Source of the DNA: Formosa sediminum
GTDB taxonomy: Bacteria > Bacteroidota > Bacteroidia > Flavobacteriales > Flavobacteriaceae
DNA: 64,000 bases
Direction of reading: 5' to 3'
Assembly: GCF_007197735.1 (NCBI RefSeq)
Contig: NZ_CP041637.1
Location: 868,001 to 932,000 of the forward strand
Made by a program: the position numbers and the translations under genes. Below the pieces are notes generated by a model that worked only from the letters and a program-made list of their open reading frames with translations, made no database searches and was not told the origin of the DNA. Below are positions 43,842-53,794 of the stretch, one piece after another; position 1 is the stretch's first letter, and each line of letters opens with the position of its first letter.

Positions 43842-46028
43842 ATGACAAGAAAGCGAAAAAAGAAAGCTTCTAAAGGAATTGCTAATCTCTCCCAAACGAT
43901 TTTAAATATTCTAAGAAAGGAACGTAATAAAACCTTTAATTATAAACAAATAGCTGCTATTTTAAATGTAAATGATGCCAGCAGCAGAAATCAAATTATA
44001 AAAAAACTTCAACTCTTACTTTCTAAAAAAGAAATTGAAGAAGTAGAACGCGGTAAATTTAAAGCCGTGGTTACTACCGAGTACCATACTGGAATTTTAG
44101 ATTTAACGTCTAAAGGTTCTGGATATGTTATTTGCGATGATTTTGATGATGATATTTATATCGCTTCAAATAATGTAAATAAAGCTTTAAATGGCGATGA
44201 AGTAGAACTTTATGTGTACAAACGCAGAAAGCATGGCAAGTTAGAAGGTGAAATTACAAATATTATTAAACGTGCTAAAAGTGAGTATGTTGGCGTTATT
44301 CAGCTGAGTAAAAATTACGCCTTTGTAGTGGTAGATGGTAACAAAATGTATAAAGACATTTTTGTGCCAATTAACAAAGTTAACGGTGCAGAAGATGGCG
44401 ATAAAGTTTTAGTAAGTTTAGAAGATTGGCCAGATAAGGCCGATTCTCCTAACGGAAAAATTCTAAAAGTTTTAGGAAAACCAGGGGAACATAATACAGA
44501 AATTCATGCCATTTTAGCCGATTATGGTTTGCCATACGAGTTTCCTACTGAAGTTGAAGAATTTGCAAATAATATAGATACTTCCATAAACGACGAGGAA
44601 ATTAAAAAACGTCGCGATATGCGTAAAGTGCTAACGTTTACTATAGATCCAAAAGATGCTAAAGATTTTGATGATGCTTTGTCTTTTCAAGTTTTAGACA
44701 ATGGAAATTACGAAATCGGTATTCATATTGCTGATGTTTCTCATTACGTGCAAGAAGGTACTATTTTAGACGAAGAAGCTTACGAACGTGCAACTTCTGT
44801 GTATTTGGTAGATCGTGTGGTGCCTATGTTACCAGAAATTTTATCTAACAATGCCTGTTCTTTGCGTCCGCATGAAGAAAAATTTACATTTTCAGCGGTG
44901 TTCGAATTGAATAACAAAGCTCAAGTGGTTAACGAATGGTTTGGTAGAACAGTAACGTATAGTGATGCACGTTTTGCCTACGAAGAAGCTCAAGCCATTA
45001 TAGAAAGTAAAACCAATACCATTCCTGCAGAAGTATCTTTAACAGGAGACACTTATTTAGCAGACCAAGCTATAGCAGATGCGGTTTTAAAATTAGACGA
45101 ATTAGCTAAAATTATGCGTAGTAAACGTATGCGCGCTGGTGCGATTTCGTTTGATAAAGTTGAGGTTAAATTTAATTTAGATGAAGATAACAATCCTATA
45201 GGCGTATTTTTTAAAACGTCTGCAGATGCCAATAAATTAATTGAAGAATTCATGTTGTTGGCTAATAGGAAAGTATCAGAATTTGTTGGTAAACAAAAGC
45301 CAGAAAAAACCTTTGTATACCGTGTTCACGACGAACCAGACGAAAGTAAATTACATGCATTGCAGAATGTAGTATCTAAATTTGGTTATAAATTGAATTT
45401 TAAAGATCGGAAATCTACAACAGCGTCTTTAAACGGATTATTAAGCGATGTGGTTGGAAAAAAAGAACAAAATTTAGTCGATACTTTAGCCATTCGTACC
45501 ATGAGTAAAGCCGAATATACTACGCACAATATTGGGCATTACGGTTTAGCTTTCGATTATTACAGTCATTTTACCTCTCCAATTCGTCGTTATCCAGATG
45601 TTATGGCACACCGTTTGTTACAACAATATTTAGATGGTGGTAAATCGGCTAACGAAGCTATTTACGAAGAGAAATGTAAGCATTCCAGTAATATGGAATA
45701 CCTAGCAACTAAAGCCGAACGTGATTCCATTAAGTATATGCAGATTCGATTTATGCAAGATCATGAAGATGAAGAATTTTTAGGTGTCATTTCTGGAGTT
45801 ACCGATTGGGGAATTTATGTAGAAATTATAGATAATAAATGCGAGGGTATGGTAAGAATTCGTGATATTAAAGATGATTATTACGAATTTGACGAAAGTC
45901 AGTTTGCCATTATTGGTCGCGAATCTAAAAATATGTATCAGTTAGGAGACGAGGTTATTGTAAAAGTTAAAGATACAGATTTAGTAAAAAAACATCTTGA
46001 TTTTAACTTGATAGGGAAACCAAATTAA
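43842..46028 (+). CDS. rnr: Ribonuclease R
   Basis: A 728-residue processive 3'-5' exoribonuclease that degrades structured RNA. N-terminal winged-helix and cold-shock-like domains (about 10-240) precede the RNB catalytic domain (about 250-590), which begins RRDMRKVLTFTIDPKDAKDFDDALSF with its acidic metal ligands. The C-terminal S1 domain (about 640-725) contains GVISGVTDWGIYVEI. The N-terminus is very basic. It is monocistronic as far as visible, with its promoter just upstream. Confidence 0.95.
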   Translation: MTRKRKKKASKGIANLSQTILNILRKERNKTFNYKQIAAILNVNDASSRNQIIKKLQLLLSKKEIEEVERGKFKAVVTTEYHTGILDLTSKGSGYVICDDFDDDIYIASNNVNKALNGDEVELYVYKRRKHGKLEGEITNIIKRAKSEYVGVIQLSKNYAFVVVDGNKMYKDIFVPINKVNGAEDGDKVLVSLEDWPDKADSPNGKILKVLGKPGEHNTEIHAILADYGLPYEFPTEVEEFANNIDTSINDEEIKKRRDMRKVLTFTIDPKDAKDFDDALSFQVLDNGNYEIGIHIADVSHYVQEGTILDEEAYERATSVYLVDRVVPMLPEILSNNACSLRPHEEKFTFSAVFELNNKAQVVNEWFGRTVTYSDARFAYEEAQAIIESKTNTIPAEVSLTGDTYLADQAIADAVLKLDELAKIMRSKRMRAGAISFDKVEVKFNLDEDNNPIGVFFKTSADANKLIEEFMLLANRKVSEFVGKQKPEKTFVYRVHDEPDESKLHALQNVVSKFGYKLNFKDRKSTTASLNGLLSDVVGKKEQNLVDTLAIRTMSKAEYTTHNIGHYGLAFDYYSHFTSPIRRYPDVMAHRLLQQYLDGGKSANEAIYEEKCKHSSNMEYLATKAERDSIKYMQIRFMQDHEDEEFLGVISGVTDWGIYVEIIDNKCEGMVRIRDIKDDYYEFDESQFAIIGRESKNMYQLGDEVIVKVKDTDLVKKHLDFNLIGKPN

Positions 46029-46145
46029 AACTAATTTAAAATAAAACTGAATAGATTTTCAATATATATAATAAACGTTTATCCATTTTTTATAAAACAG
46101 ATGGATGTTAATTCACAAAAATTAAAAAGTAATTATTAACTAATT

Positions 46146-46820
46146 ATGAAACATTTAGTAGTACTAGTAATAGCATGTTTTACATTAAGTATGCATGCTC
46201 AAACCAATGTAGAAAAAACAGTAGGAGAGTTTAAAGAGCTTAAAGTTTACGATTTAATACATGTAAATTTAATTAAGTCTGATGTAAATAAAATTACAAT
46301 ATCAGGTAATAATGCAGATAAGGTTGAAACTGTTAATAAAAACGGAACTTTAAAAGTTAGAATGAGTTTAGACAATATTTTTAACGGAGAAAACACTAAA
46401 GTTAATGTGTATTACACCGCTATAGATATTATTGACGTTAACGAAGGTGCTGTAGTTAATGCAGATAACGCTATTGAACAATTTGAAATTGAATTAAAAG
46501 CACAAGAAGGCGGAAAAATTAATGTGCCTTTAAGCGTATCTTTTGTAGTTGTAAAATCTATAACTGGTGGTGAAATTACCACTACAGGAACAGCCAAAAA
46601 CGAACAAATTAACATCTTAACAGGTGGGATATATAATGGTCAATTATTAGATTCTGAGACTTCTAAAGTGTCTATTCATGCAGCTGGAGAAGCACATGTA
46701 AAAGCTTCTAAAACTGTAGATGCTACAATACGCGCTGGAGGTGATGTTTATATTTACGGTAAACCAGAAACTGTGAATGAAAATAAAGTATTAGGCGGAA
46801 GAATTTTAAGAGTAGACTAA
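46146..46820 (+). CDS. GIN-domain (DUF2807) exported protein
   Basis: A 224-residue exported protein: signal peptide (about 1-18, ending SMHAQ) and a single GIN/DUF2807 beta-solenoid domain (about 28-210; repeated V..I...G..I strands). The family is abundant in Bacteroidota envelopes; its function is not established, though it is thought to be adhesin-like or structural. A LysE-type gene follows 45 bp later on the same strand. Confidence 0.85.
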   Translation: MKHLVVLVIACFTLSMHAQTNVEKTVGEFKELKVYDLIHVNLIKSDVNKITISGNNADKVETVNKNGTLKVRMSLDNIFNGENTKVNVYYTAIDIIDVNEGAVVNADNAIEQFEIELKAQEGGKINVPLSVSFVVVKSITGGEITTTGTAKNEQINILTGGIYNGQLLDSETSKVSIHAAGEAHVKASKTVDATIRAGGDVYIYGKPETVNENKVLGGRILRVD

Positions 46821-46865
46821 GTCCTTTAAGAGTTTTTACTAAATTTGCGGTAGAGATCGTGAATT

Positions 46866-47549
46866 ATGTTAGAAGACATTTTAAGAGCTATTCCGTTTGG
46901 AATATTATTATCCTTTACTATTGGACCAGTATTTTTTGTGTTACTAGAAACCAGTGCTACAAAGGGATTTAAAAGCGCTCTTATATTTGATTTAGGTGTA
47001 ATAATTGCCGATATTTTTTTTATTGTTGTTGCCTTTTATAGTACCAGTCGTATTCTTAATAACATTAAAGACGACCCAAATTTCTTTGTTTTTGGAGGTG
47101 TTTTATTAGTGGCTTATGGTGTAATATCGTTTGTAAAAGCTCAAAAATCTTTTAGAACTATAGTTAGAGAATATCACAGTATTGAAGTTCAAAAAAATTA
47201 TGGAAAACTTTTTATGAAAGGTTTTTTATTGAATTTTATTAATGTTGGAGTGTTATTAGGCTGGATTAGTTTTATCGTTATAGGAAACTCTATGACAGAT
47301 AATGAATACGGTGTACACATCTTTTTAGCAACTATACTTGCTGTGTATTTTATAGTCGATTTATTTAAAATGTTAGCCGCAAAGTCTTTAAGAAGCAAGT
47401 TAACACCACGTCTTATTTTTAAAACCAAAAAAATAGTATCCTTAGTTATTTTAGGTTTTGGTTTATTACTCCTAGTACAAGGTTTTTTTCCTAAAGAAAA
47501 GGAGTTAATTAAAGACAAATTTGATCAAATTAATCCATTAAATGAATAA
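46866..47549 (+). CDS. LysE/RhtB-family exporter
   Basis: A 227-residue inner-membrane protein with about six helices. The N-terminal pattern IPFGILLSFTIGPVFFVLLETS is the LysE signature (small-residue and Gly-Pro rich first helix). The family exports amino acids or similar small solutes; the substrate is unknown. It ends before a bidirectional hairpin at 47586-47613. Confidence 0.88.
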   Translation: MLEDILRAIPFGILLSFTIGPVFFVLLETSATKGFKSALIFDLGVIIADIFFIVVAFYSTSRILNNIKDDPNFFVFGGVLLVAYGVISFVKAQKSFRTIVREYHSIEVQKNYGKLFMKGFLLNFINVGVLLGWISFIVIGNSMTDNEYGVHIFLATILAVYFIVDLFKMLAAKSLRSKLTPRLIFKTKKIVSLVILGFGLLLLVQGFFPKEKELIKDKFDQINPLNE

Positions 47550-47585
47550 TTTTAATTGGATATAAATTTCATTATTAGGCATAAA

Positions 47586-47613
47586 AAAACCTTCAAGAAA
47601 ACTTGAAGGTTTT
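47586..47613. terminator. Bidirectional terminator, exporter gene and tRNA-Cys
   Basis: A perfect 12-bp stem (AAAACCTTCAAG and complement) with loop AAAA. The minus strand continues into a T-rich stretch, so it fits the tRNA-Cys 3' end 5 bp away, and it also follows the exporter gene. Confidence 0.8.
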
Positions 47614-47617
47614 GAAG

Positions 47618-47688
47618 AGGCGTCGAGCGGATTCGAACCGCTGTACAAGGTTTTGCAGACCTCTGCCTAGCCACTCGGCCACGACGCC
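47618..47688 (-). tRNA. tRNA-Cys (anticodon GCA)
   Basis: A 71-nt cloverleaf. The acceptor GGCGTCG pairs with CGACGCC and the discriminator is U, as usual for tRNA-Cys. The anticodon loop is CTGCAAA (GCA), and the T-arm has GGTTCGAATCC. The 3' CCA is not encoded. Confidence 0.95.
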
Positions 47689-47703
47689 GTTATTAACGGA
47701 GTG

Positions 47704-47711
47704 CAAATGTA
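47704..47711 (-). promoter_or_regulatory. tRNA-Cys -7 box (TACATTTG)
   Basis: The minus strand reads TACATTTG, 15 bp upstream of the tRNA 5' end. Confidence 0.55.
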
Positions 47712-47741
47712 GAAAAAATTATGAATCTTTACTAGTTACTT

Positions 47742-48104
47742 TTACTTTTTTCTTTTCTCTGTCATTTTTATAGTCACCATTTCTACATCTCCTCCAATAG
47801 GTGGATTTAGTTTACTCACATTAATGGTTGCTTTTTTAATATGTTTGTTTTCCTTTAAAATTCTAACCAATATACGTTTAGCAACAGTTTCTAAGAGATA
47901 AGATGGTGTTTTCATTTCTTCTCTTACTATCCTGTTTAAAAAAACGTAATCTACCGTATCTTCTAAGTTATCTGATATTGCCGACGCTTGCAAATCAGCT
48001 TTAATAACTAAATCTACACGGTAATCACTACCAATTTTAGTTTCTTCTGTTAAACAACCATGGTTGGCGTAAATTCTTATATTTTCAACTTTAATAATGC
48101 CCAT
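47742..48104 (-). CDS. folB: Dihydroneopterin aldolase
   Basis: A 120-residue enzyme of folate synthesis that cleaves dihydroneopterin. The N-terminus IKVENIRIYANHGCLTEE contains the conserved substrate-binding HGC/HG segment with a nearby Glu. The strand YRVDLVIKADL, the DTVDY segment and the C-terminal lysine region (NVSKLNPPIGGDVEMVTI) match FolB. Length is normal. Confidence 0.92.
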   Translation of the reverse strand: MGIIKVENIRIYANHGCLTEETKIGSDYRVDLVIKADLQASAISDNLEDTVDYVFLNRIVREEMKTPSYLLETVAKRILVRILKENKHIKKATINVSKLNPPIGGDVEMVTIKMTEKRKK

Positions 48105-48197
48105 AAACGTTTTAAAAAATGAGATTTTAAGGATTTAATTTTTTTATAAAATTAATCATTATCTCACATTAAAATAGTAAGCCAACGTATATTTCAT

Positions 48198-48205
48198 TAA
48201 TTTTG
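48198..48205 (+). promoter_or_regulatory. glnS -7 box (TAATTTTG)
   Basis: TAATTTTG fits TAnnTTTG, 38 bp before the glnS start. Confidence 0.5.
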
Positions 48206-48243
48206 CGCTTTATTTTTTATTTTAATAGGTATTCAAATTACGT

Positions 48244-50262
48244 ATGTCTGAAGAAACAAAATCACTCAATTTTATTGAACATATTATAGAAAACGATTTA
48301 AAAACCGAAATCACTCAAGATAAATTACGGTTTCGTTTTCCCCCAGAACCTAACGGCTATTTACATATTGGGCATACTAAAGCTATAGGAATTAGCTTTG
48401 GTTTAGGTGAACGTTATAACGCACCCGTAAATCTTCGTTTCGACGATACAAATCCGGCTAAAGAAGAGCAGGAGTATGTAGATGCAATTAAAGAAGATGT
48501 CTCTTGGTTAGGTTACAAATGGGATAAAGAAGTGTATTCTTCAGATTATTTTCAGCAATTGTTCGATTGGGCAGTACAACTTATAAAAGATGGAAAAGCC
48601 TATGTCGATTCGCAATCGTCTGAAGCTATGGCTGAACAAAAAGGAACACCTACACAACCTGGTGTAGATGGTCCGTACAGAAATCGATCTGTAGAAGAAA
48701 ACCTAGATTTATTTTACCGTATGAAAGCGGGAGAATTCGACGAAGGTGAACATATTTTACGTGCTAAAATAGATATGCAGCATGTTAATATGTTAATGCG
48801 CGATCCTATTATTTACCGTATTTTAAAAAAATCGCATCACCGTACTGGCGACACTTGGTGTATTTACCCAATGTACGATTGGACTCATGGTGAAAGCGAT
48901 TATATAGAACAAATTTCGCATAGTTTATGTTCATTAGAATTTAAACCACACAGAGAGCTTTACGATTGGTTTTTAGACCAACTAGTAGTAGAAGATAAAT
49001 TGCGACCAAAACAACGCGAATTTGCACGTTTAAACTTAAGTTATACCATTATGAGTAAACGTAAGTTGTTGCAATTGGTAGAAGATGGTATCGTTAATGG
49101 TTGGGACGATCCGCGTATGCCTACCATTTCAGGATTACGTCGTCGTGGTTATACTCCGGCAGCCATCAGAAAATTTGTTGAAACTGTAGGTGTTGCTAAG
49201 CGCGAAAATGTAATTGATGTTTCACTTTTAGAATTTTGTATTCGTGAAGATTTAAATAAAACGGCGCCACGAGTTATGGCAGTTTTAGACCCGGTTAAAT
49301 TAGTAATTACTAATTATCCAGAAGATAAAGAAGAATGGTTAGAAGCAGAAAATAACCAAGAAGATGAAAGTGCTGGATTTAGACAAGTGCCATTCTCTCG
49401 CGAATTGTATATCGAGCGCGACGATTTTAAAGAAAACGCCAATAGTAAATATTTCCGTTTAACTTTAGGAAAAGAAGTGCGTTTAAAAAATGCGTATATC
49501 ATAAAAGGAGAAGGAGTTGTAAAAGATGAAAATGGTAACATTACCGAAATTCATGTAAGTTACGATCCAGAAACTTTAAGTGGTAGTGGTACCGAAGCCA
49601 GTTTACGTAAAGTAAAAGGGACCTTGCATTGGGTGTCTATTAAACATGCAGTTAAAGCGGTTGTTAGAGAATATGACAGATTATTTATGGACGAAGCTCC
49701 AGATAGTCATGCCGATAAAAGTTTTATGGATTTTATAAATCCAGAATCTTTAAAATTAATTACGGCTTACGTAGAACCGAGCTTGAAAGATGCTAAAGTT
49801 GGTGAGCGTTTTCAATTTCAACGTTTAGGCTATTTTAATGTCGATAACGATTCGACTTCAGACCAATTAATATTTAATAAAACAGTTGGATTACGTGATT
49901 CTTGGGCTAAAGAAAAACCAAAAGCTCAAGCAAATCAAAATCAGCCTAAATCAAATCAGCCACAGCGTAAAGCTATAGATGTGATTCAGCAATTTGGTAA
50001 AAAATATACCAATTTACCTGAAGCTAAACGCGAAAAAATTAAAGCCGATATCTTAGCTTTGGCAGAAAATGTATCTTACGATGAATTAGAGCCGTTATTT
50101 GCAACTGCAGCTAAAAAAGTAGGTACACGTATAGCAGCCATGTTAACGTTAAAAGTATTGCTTAAAAATGGCTTAGAACGTAACGATGCTATTAACGAAT
50201 TTATTGAAAAAGGATTAGCTGATGGTAATGCGCTTTTAGTAGCAGAAGCAGAAGCTCTATAA
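48244..50262 (+). CDS. glnS: Glutaminyl-tRNA synthetase with C-terminal extension
   Basis: A 672-residue class-I synthetase that charges tRNA-Gln. The HIGH motif is PEPNGYLHIGHTKAIG, RFDDTNP follows, and the KMSKS-like loop is TIMSKRKLLQL. The two C-terminal beta-barrels run to about 555. A Gln/Pro/Asn-rich linker (about 558-575) and then a helical domain of about 95 residues (576-672) make it roughly 115 residues longer than Escherichia coli GlnS. The extension may be related to the YqeY/GatB tail domains found in some synthetases. It is followed by a clear terminator. Confidence 0.94.
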   Translation: MSEETKSLNFIEHIIENDLKTEITQDKLRFRFPPEPNGYLHIGHTKAIGISFGLGERYNAPVNLRFDDTNPAKEEQEYVDAIKEDVSWLGYKWDKEVYSSDYFQQLFDWAVQLIKDGKAYVDSQSSEAMAEQKGTPTQPGVDGPYRNRSVEENLDLFYRMKAGEFDEGEHILRAKIDMQHVNMLMRDPIIYRILKKSHHRTGDTWCIYPMYDWTHGESDYIEQISHSLCSLEFKPHRELYDWFLDQLVVEDKLRPKQREFARLNLSYTIMSKRKLLQLVEDGIVNGWDDPRMPTISGLRRRGYTPAAIRKFVETVGVAKRENVIDVSLLEFCIREDLNKTAPRVMAVLDPVKLVITNYPEDKEEWLEAENNQEDESAGFRQVPFSRELYIERDDFKENANSKYFRLTLGKEVRLKNAYIIKGEGVVKDENGNITEIHVSYDPETLSGSGTEASLRKVKGTLHWVSIKHAVKAVVREYDRLFMDEAPDSHADKSFMDFINPESLKLITAYVEPSLKDAKVGERFQFQRLGYFNVDNDSTSDQLIFNKTVGLRDSWAKEKPKAQANQNQPKSNQPQRKAIDVIQQFGKKYTNLPEAKREKIKADILALAENVSYDELEPLFATAAKKVGTRIAAMLTLKVLLKNGLERNDAINEFIEKGLADGNALLVAEAEAL

Positions 50263-50285
50263 ATTTTAAAATATAAAGTATTTAT

Positions 50286-50319
50286 AGCCTTGAAATAATT
50301 AGTATTTCAAGGCTTTTTT
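50286..50319 (+). terminator. glnS terminator
   Basis: A perfect 12-bp stem (AGCCTTGAAATA and complement) with a 5-base loop followed by six T. Confidence 0.85.
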
Positions 50320-50377
50320 ATTTCTAATTATTAGAAAATCAAAAGCAGGAATGGGATTCTATTACAGGGAATCTCAG

Positions 50378-50385
50378 TATTTTTG
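50378..50385 (+). promoter_or_regulatory. Lipoate-ligase gene -7 box (TATTTTTG)
   Basis: TATTTTTG fits TAnnTTTG, 26 bp before the start codon at 50412. Confidence 0.5.
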
Positions 50386-50411
50386 TAACACAATTTTTTA
50401 ATCAGTACAAT

Positions 50412-51434
50412 ATGGTATTTATAGATAATGAAGGTGTTACCGATCCGCATTATAATTTAGCATTAGAAGAATATGCATTGCGTAATTTTAGTGCAGATAC
50501 AGATTATTTATTATTCTACATTAATGAACCTTCTATTATTATTGGGAGAAATCAAAATACGTTAGAAGAGATTAATCAAAAATATATACAAGAGCAAGGC
50601 ATTCATGTGGTAAGACGTGTAAGTGGAGGAGGAGCTGTATATCACGATTTAGGAAATTTAAATTTTAGTTTTATCACCAATCACGATAATAAGAGTTTAC
50701 ATAATTTTAAAAAGTTTACGGCTCCAGTAATTAAAGTTTTAAAACGTTTTGGAGTGGAAGCCGAGCTTATTGGGAGAAACGATATTTTAATTGATGGAAA
50801 AAAAGTATCTGGAACTGCACAATTTACTACTGGAAAACGCATGTTTAGTCATGGTACCTTATTATTAAATACCGACTTAAATGAAGTGGCTAAGGCGTTA
50901 CAAGTTAAGATGAGTAAAATTCAATCTAAAGGCCACAAATCGGTGAGAAGTCGCGTAGCAAATATTAGTGATTTTTTAGATGAACATTTAACTATTGAAG
51001 CCTTTAGAACATTAATTTTAGAAGGTTTATACGCTGATGATACAAATTTTAAAACGTATAAATTTACTGATGCAGACCGTGAAGGCATCGCAAAATTAAA
51101 AGCAGAGCGTTACGACGATTGGCATTGGAATTACGGACGGTCTCCTAAATTTAATATTCAACGTACTAAACGGTTTCCCATAGGCGAAATCGATTTGCGT
51201 ATTTTTGTTGAAAAGGGACACATTACTGAGTTTACCATATTTGGAGACTTTTTTGGTAAAACATCTGTAGACGAACTTGCAGCAAAATTAATAGGTTTAC
51301 CATACGAAGAAAGAGCTATAAAAGATACTTTACAAGCTATAAACCTTACAGAATATTTTGGAGCTATTGATAGCGATGATTTTATAAATATGGTGTATGG
51401 AGATGATGAATTAGAGACTATCAATTCTAATTAA
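50412..51434 (+). CDS. lplA: Lipoate-protein ligase A
   Basis: A 340-residue enzyme that activates lipoate with ATP and attaches it to E2 or H-protein lysines. The N-terminus TDPHYNLALEEYAL, the conserved VVRRVSGGGAVYHDLGNLNFSF (RRxSGGGxVxHD motif), GRNDILIDGKKVSGTAQ with its catalytic Lys, and HGTLLLNTDL are diagnostic. It is monocistronic between the glnS terminator and the histidine-kinase gene 72 bp away. Confidence 0.94.
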   Translation: MVFIDNEGVTDPHYNLALEEYALRNFSADTDYLLFYINEPSIIIGRNQNTLEEINQKYIQEQGIHVVRRVSGGGAVYHDLGNLNFSFITNHDNKSLHNFKKFTAPVIKVLKRFGVEAELIGRNDILIDGKKVSGTAQFTTGKRMFSHGTLLLNTDLNEVAKALQVKMSKIQSKGHKSVRSRVANISDFLDEHLTIEAFRTLILEGLYADDTNFKTYKFTDADREGIAKLKAERYDDWHWNYGRSPKFNIQRTKRFPIGEIDLRIFVEKGHITEFTIFGDFFGKTSVDELAAKLIGLPYEERAIKDTLQAINLTEYFGAIDSDDFINMVYGDDELETINSN

Positions 51435-51506
51435 TTATGGTACTAAAGTGTCTATCTAATTTCTAAATTTAATTAGTATACATCTTTTAAAACTAGAAGT
51501 GTTTTC

Positions 51507-53165
51507 ATGAATTTAAAAACCTTAATTGTTATTATTATTAATAGTTTAGTATTTGTTGTAATACTTATGCTTTCTGTTACGTTTTATAACGAGTTTTCTA
51601 AGGTTTTAAATGATAGAATTTTATTACAATTAAACTCTGTAAAAACCTTAAAACAAATTCAGGTAGAGAACTTAATTACTAGCGAATGGCAAGCGTTTTT
51701 AAAAGGCAATACTTCGGCATCGCGTTTAGATACCATTCCAATTACTATTCCTAATGCCATTTTAGAAACTGAAGGGATACACGATTTAACGCTGTTTAAT
51801 GAAAGTGGGCATACCTCTATAGGATTTATTACTACAGTAAACAAACAGCCTCAGGTTAAAATTATCCCTTATTATAAAATCAAAAATATTTTATTGGAGC
51901 GTGCAGGAATGGGGCATACAGGAGAATCGTATTTGGTAGGTTCAGATTCATCAATGCGTACGCAATCTAGGTTTTTTCCAAAGCAAATTCCATCAACCAT
52001 AAAAACACAAACCATAGGTGTACAAGATGCTCTTGCAGGAAGTAGTGGTAAAGGTGTTTTTAAAGATTATCGTGGTGTAGAAGTTTATAGCGTATACAGT
52101 CCTGTAAACATCTCTAATTTAAAATTAGTAATACTTTCAGAAATAGATACTAGCGAAGTAAAAGCACCATTAAGACAACTTAAGTTAAAATTATTTGGAC
52201 TTACAATTTTAATACAAGCTCTAGCTATTATTTTATCACTTTTCCTCACTCGTATTATTACAAATCCTATTACAAATATGAGGAAAAGTTTAAAAATTAT
52301 GGCAGCTGGAGATTATAAGCGAACCGAACACTTTGTAAAAAACTCTACTGAAATTAAAGATATGTTCGAGGCTTTAGACAGTTTAAAAAAATCGTTATTA
52401 GGCGCTGTTAATTTTTCTAATGAATTAGGAAAAATGAATCTTAATTCTGAATATATTCCTAAAAGTAGTAACGATGTTTTAGGTAAAAGTCTCATAAAAA
52501 TGAGAGATAAACTTATAGAATTCAGAACCAAAGAACTTAAACATAGTATTACTACTAAACGTCAATTGGTAGATGGTTTAGAGAATGAAAGACGTCGCCT
52601 ATCTCGCGAGTTACACGATGGTATTGGTCCGTTATTAACAGCTTTAAAATTTTATATAGAAAATCATATAGATGATAAAAATCAGAAGTCAGAAATGATA
52701 CGCATACTAGATGCTACTATTTCTGAAATTCGTTTAATGTCTAACGCTTTAATGCCATCTACTATAGATGATTTTGGAGTAGGAGTGGCCTTAACAAATT
52801 TTGTAAATCAGATAGAAAAAACGTCTGGAATATCTATAGAATTTGAAGATTTAACTTCTGATAAGACGAGTAAAATTACAAAAAATCAAGCCATTAATAT
52901 TTTTAGAATAGGGCAGGAGTTAGTAAACAATGCACTTAAACATTCTCATGCTAAAAACATTAGAATTTCCCTCTCAGAATTCGATGAATTTATATCGCTT
53001 TTTTATTTTGATGATGGTATAGGTTTTAATGTTAACAAAGTAAAATTAGGATCTGGTATTATTAATATTAAAGAGCGTGTAGAGATTTGTAACGGAGAGA
53101 TTACAATACAATCTAATTCAGAAAATACAACTATAGAAATTGAATTCCCGATAGATTATGAGTAA
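51507..53165 (+). CDS. Sensor histidine kinase (NarX/HisKA_3 type)
   Basis: A 552-residue membrane kinase. Helix 1 (about 5-28) is followed by a periplasmic sensing domain (about 30-225) that resembles a Cache fold (GHTGESYLVGSDSSMRTQSRF). Helix 2 is at about 229-252 and a HAMP linker at about 252-305. The HisKA_3 phospho-acceptor is His370 in RRRLSRELHDGIGPLL, and the HATPase domain covers about 455-550 (GQELVNNALKHS, DDGIGFN). Its stop overlaps the regulator gene by 8 bp, so they form one signalling pair. The signal is unknown. Confidence 0.93.
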   Translation: MNLKTLIVIIINSLVFVVILMLSVTFYNEFSKVLNDRILLQLNSVKTLKQIQVENLITSEWQAFLKGNTSASRLDTIPITIPNAILETEGIHDLTLFNESGHTSIGFITTVNKQPQVKIIPYYKIKNILLERAGMGHTGESYLVGSDSSMRTQSRFFPKQIPSTIKTQTIGVQDALAGSSGKGVFKDYRGVEVYSVYSPVNISNLKLVILSEIDTSEVKAPLRQLKLKLFGLTILIQALAIILSLFLTRIITNPITNMRKSLKIMAAGDYKRTEHFVKNSTEIKDMFEALDSLKKSLLGAVNFSNELGKMNLNSEYIPKSSNDVLGKSLIKMRDKLIEFRTKELKHSITTKRQLVDGLENERRRLSRELHDGIGPLLTALKFYIENHIDDKNQKSEMIRILDATISEIRLMSNALMPSTIDDFGVGVALTNFVNQIEKTSGISIEFEDLTSDKTSKITKNQAINIFRIGQELVNNALKHSHAKNIRISLSEFDEFISLFYFDDGIGFNVNKVKLGSGIINIKERVEICNGEITIQSNSENTTIEIEFPIDYE

Positions 53166-53790
53166 GATAAAAATAGTTATTGCAGACGATCATGAATTGT
53201 TTAGAAATGGTTTAAAAGAGTTACTTATAAAACATGATGATATTGAAGTTTTAGAAGCTGTAGGCGATGGTAAACAATTTTTAGAATGTATAGAAAAATT
53301 AAATACTATAGATATTGTTTTACTAGATTTAAGTATGCCAAATATGGATGGTTTTCAGGTTTTGAAAAAGCTTAAAAATTTAAATCAAGATATAAAACCA
53401 ATAGTTATTTCTATGCATGATGATGGCAATTATATTGCTAAAAGTGCTAAATCTGGAGCTTATAGTTATGTGCTTAAAAACACAGACGAAGACGAGCTTA
53501 TTAAAGTGATTAGAATTGTGTCTTTGGGTAAAAAATACTTTAGTCCAAGCATCTCTGAAAAGATGATAAATTTTATGTCTGAAAATAAAGTAAGTGAAGA
53601 CCTAATCTCTAATAAAGAACAGGAAGTTTTGGTTTTAATTTCTGAAGGATTAACCACAAAAGAAATTGCCGCTAAACTATTTGTAAGCACGAGAACTATT
53701 GAAACCCATCGTGCAAATATTTTAAAAAAATTAGATGTTAAGAATACTGCTGAATTGATAAAAAAAGCAACCAAAATTAATTTAATTTAA
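53158..53790 (+). CDS. LuxR/NarL-family response regulator
   Basis: A 210-residue regulator. The receiver domain covers about 1-120, with acidic Asp10/Asp11, the phospho-acceptor Asp57 in IVLLDLSMPNMDG and the conserved Lys in YSYVLKN. The C-terminal LuxR helix-turn-helix is at about 148-205 (LISEGLTTKEIAAKLFVSTRTIETHRANIL). It is the cognate partner of the kinase it overlaps. A perfect 8-bp inverted repeat (53795-53802 with 53807-53814) follows the stop codon. Confidence 0.95.
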   Translation: MSKIKIVIADDHELFRNGLKELLIKHDDIEVLEAVGDGKQFLECIEKLNTIDIVLLDLSMPNMDGFQVLKKLKNLNQDIKPIVISMHDDGNYIAKSAKSGAYSYVLKNTDEDELIKVIRIVSLGKKYFSPSISEKMINFMSENKVSEDLISNKEQEVLVLISEGLTTKEIAAKLFVSTRTIETHRANILKKLDVKNTAELIKKATKINLI

Positions 53791-53794
53791 CAGC

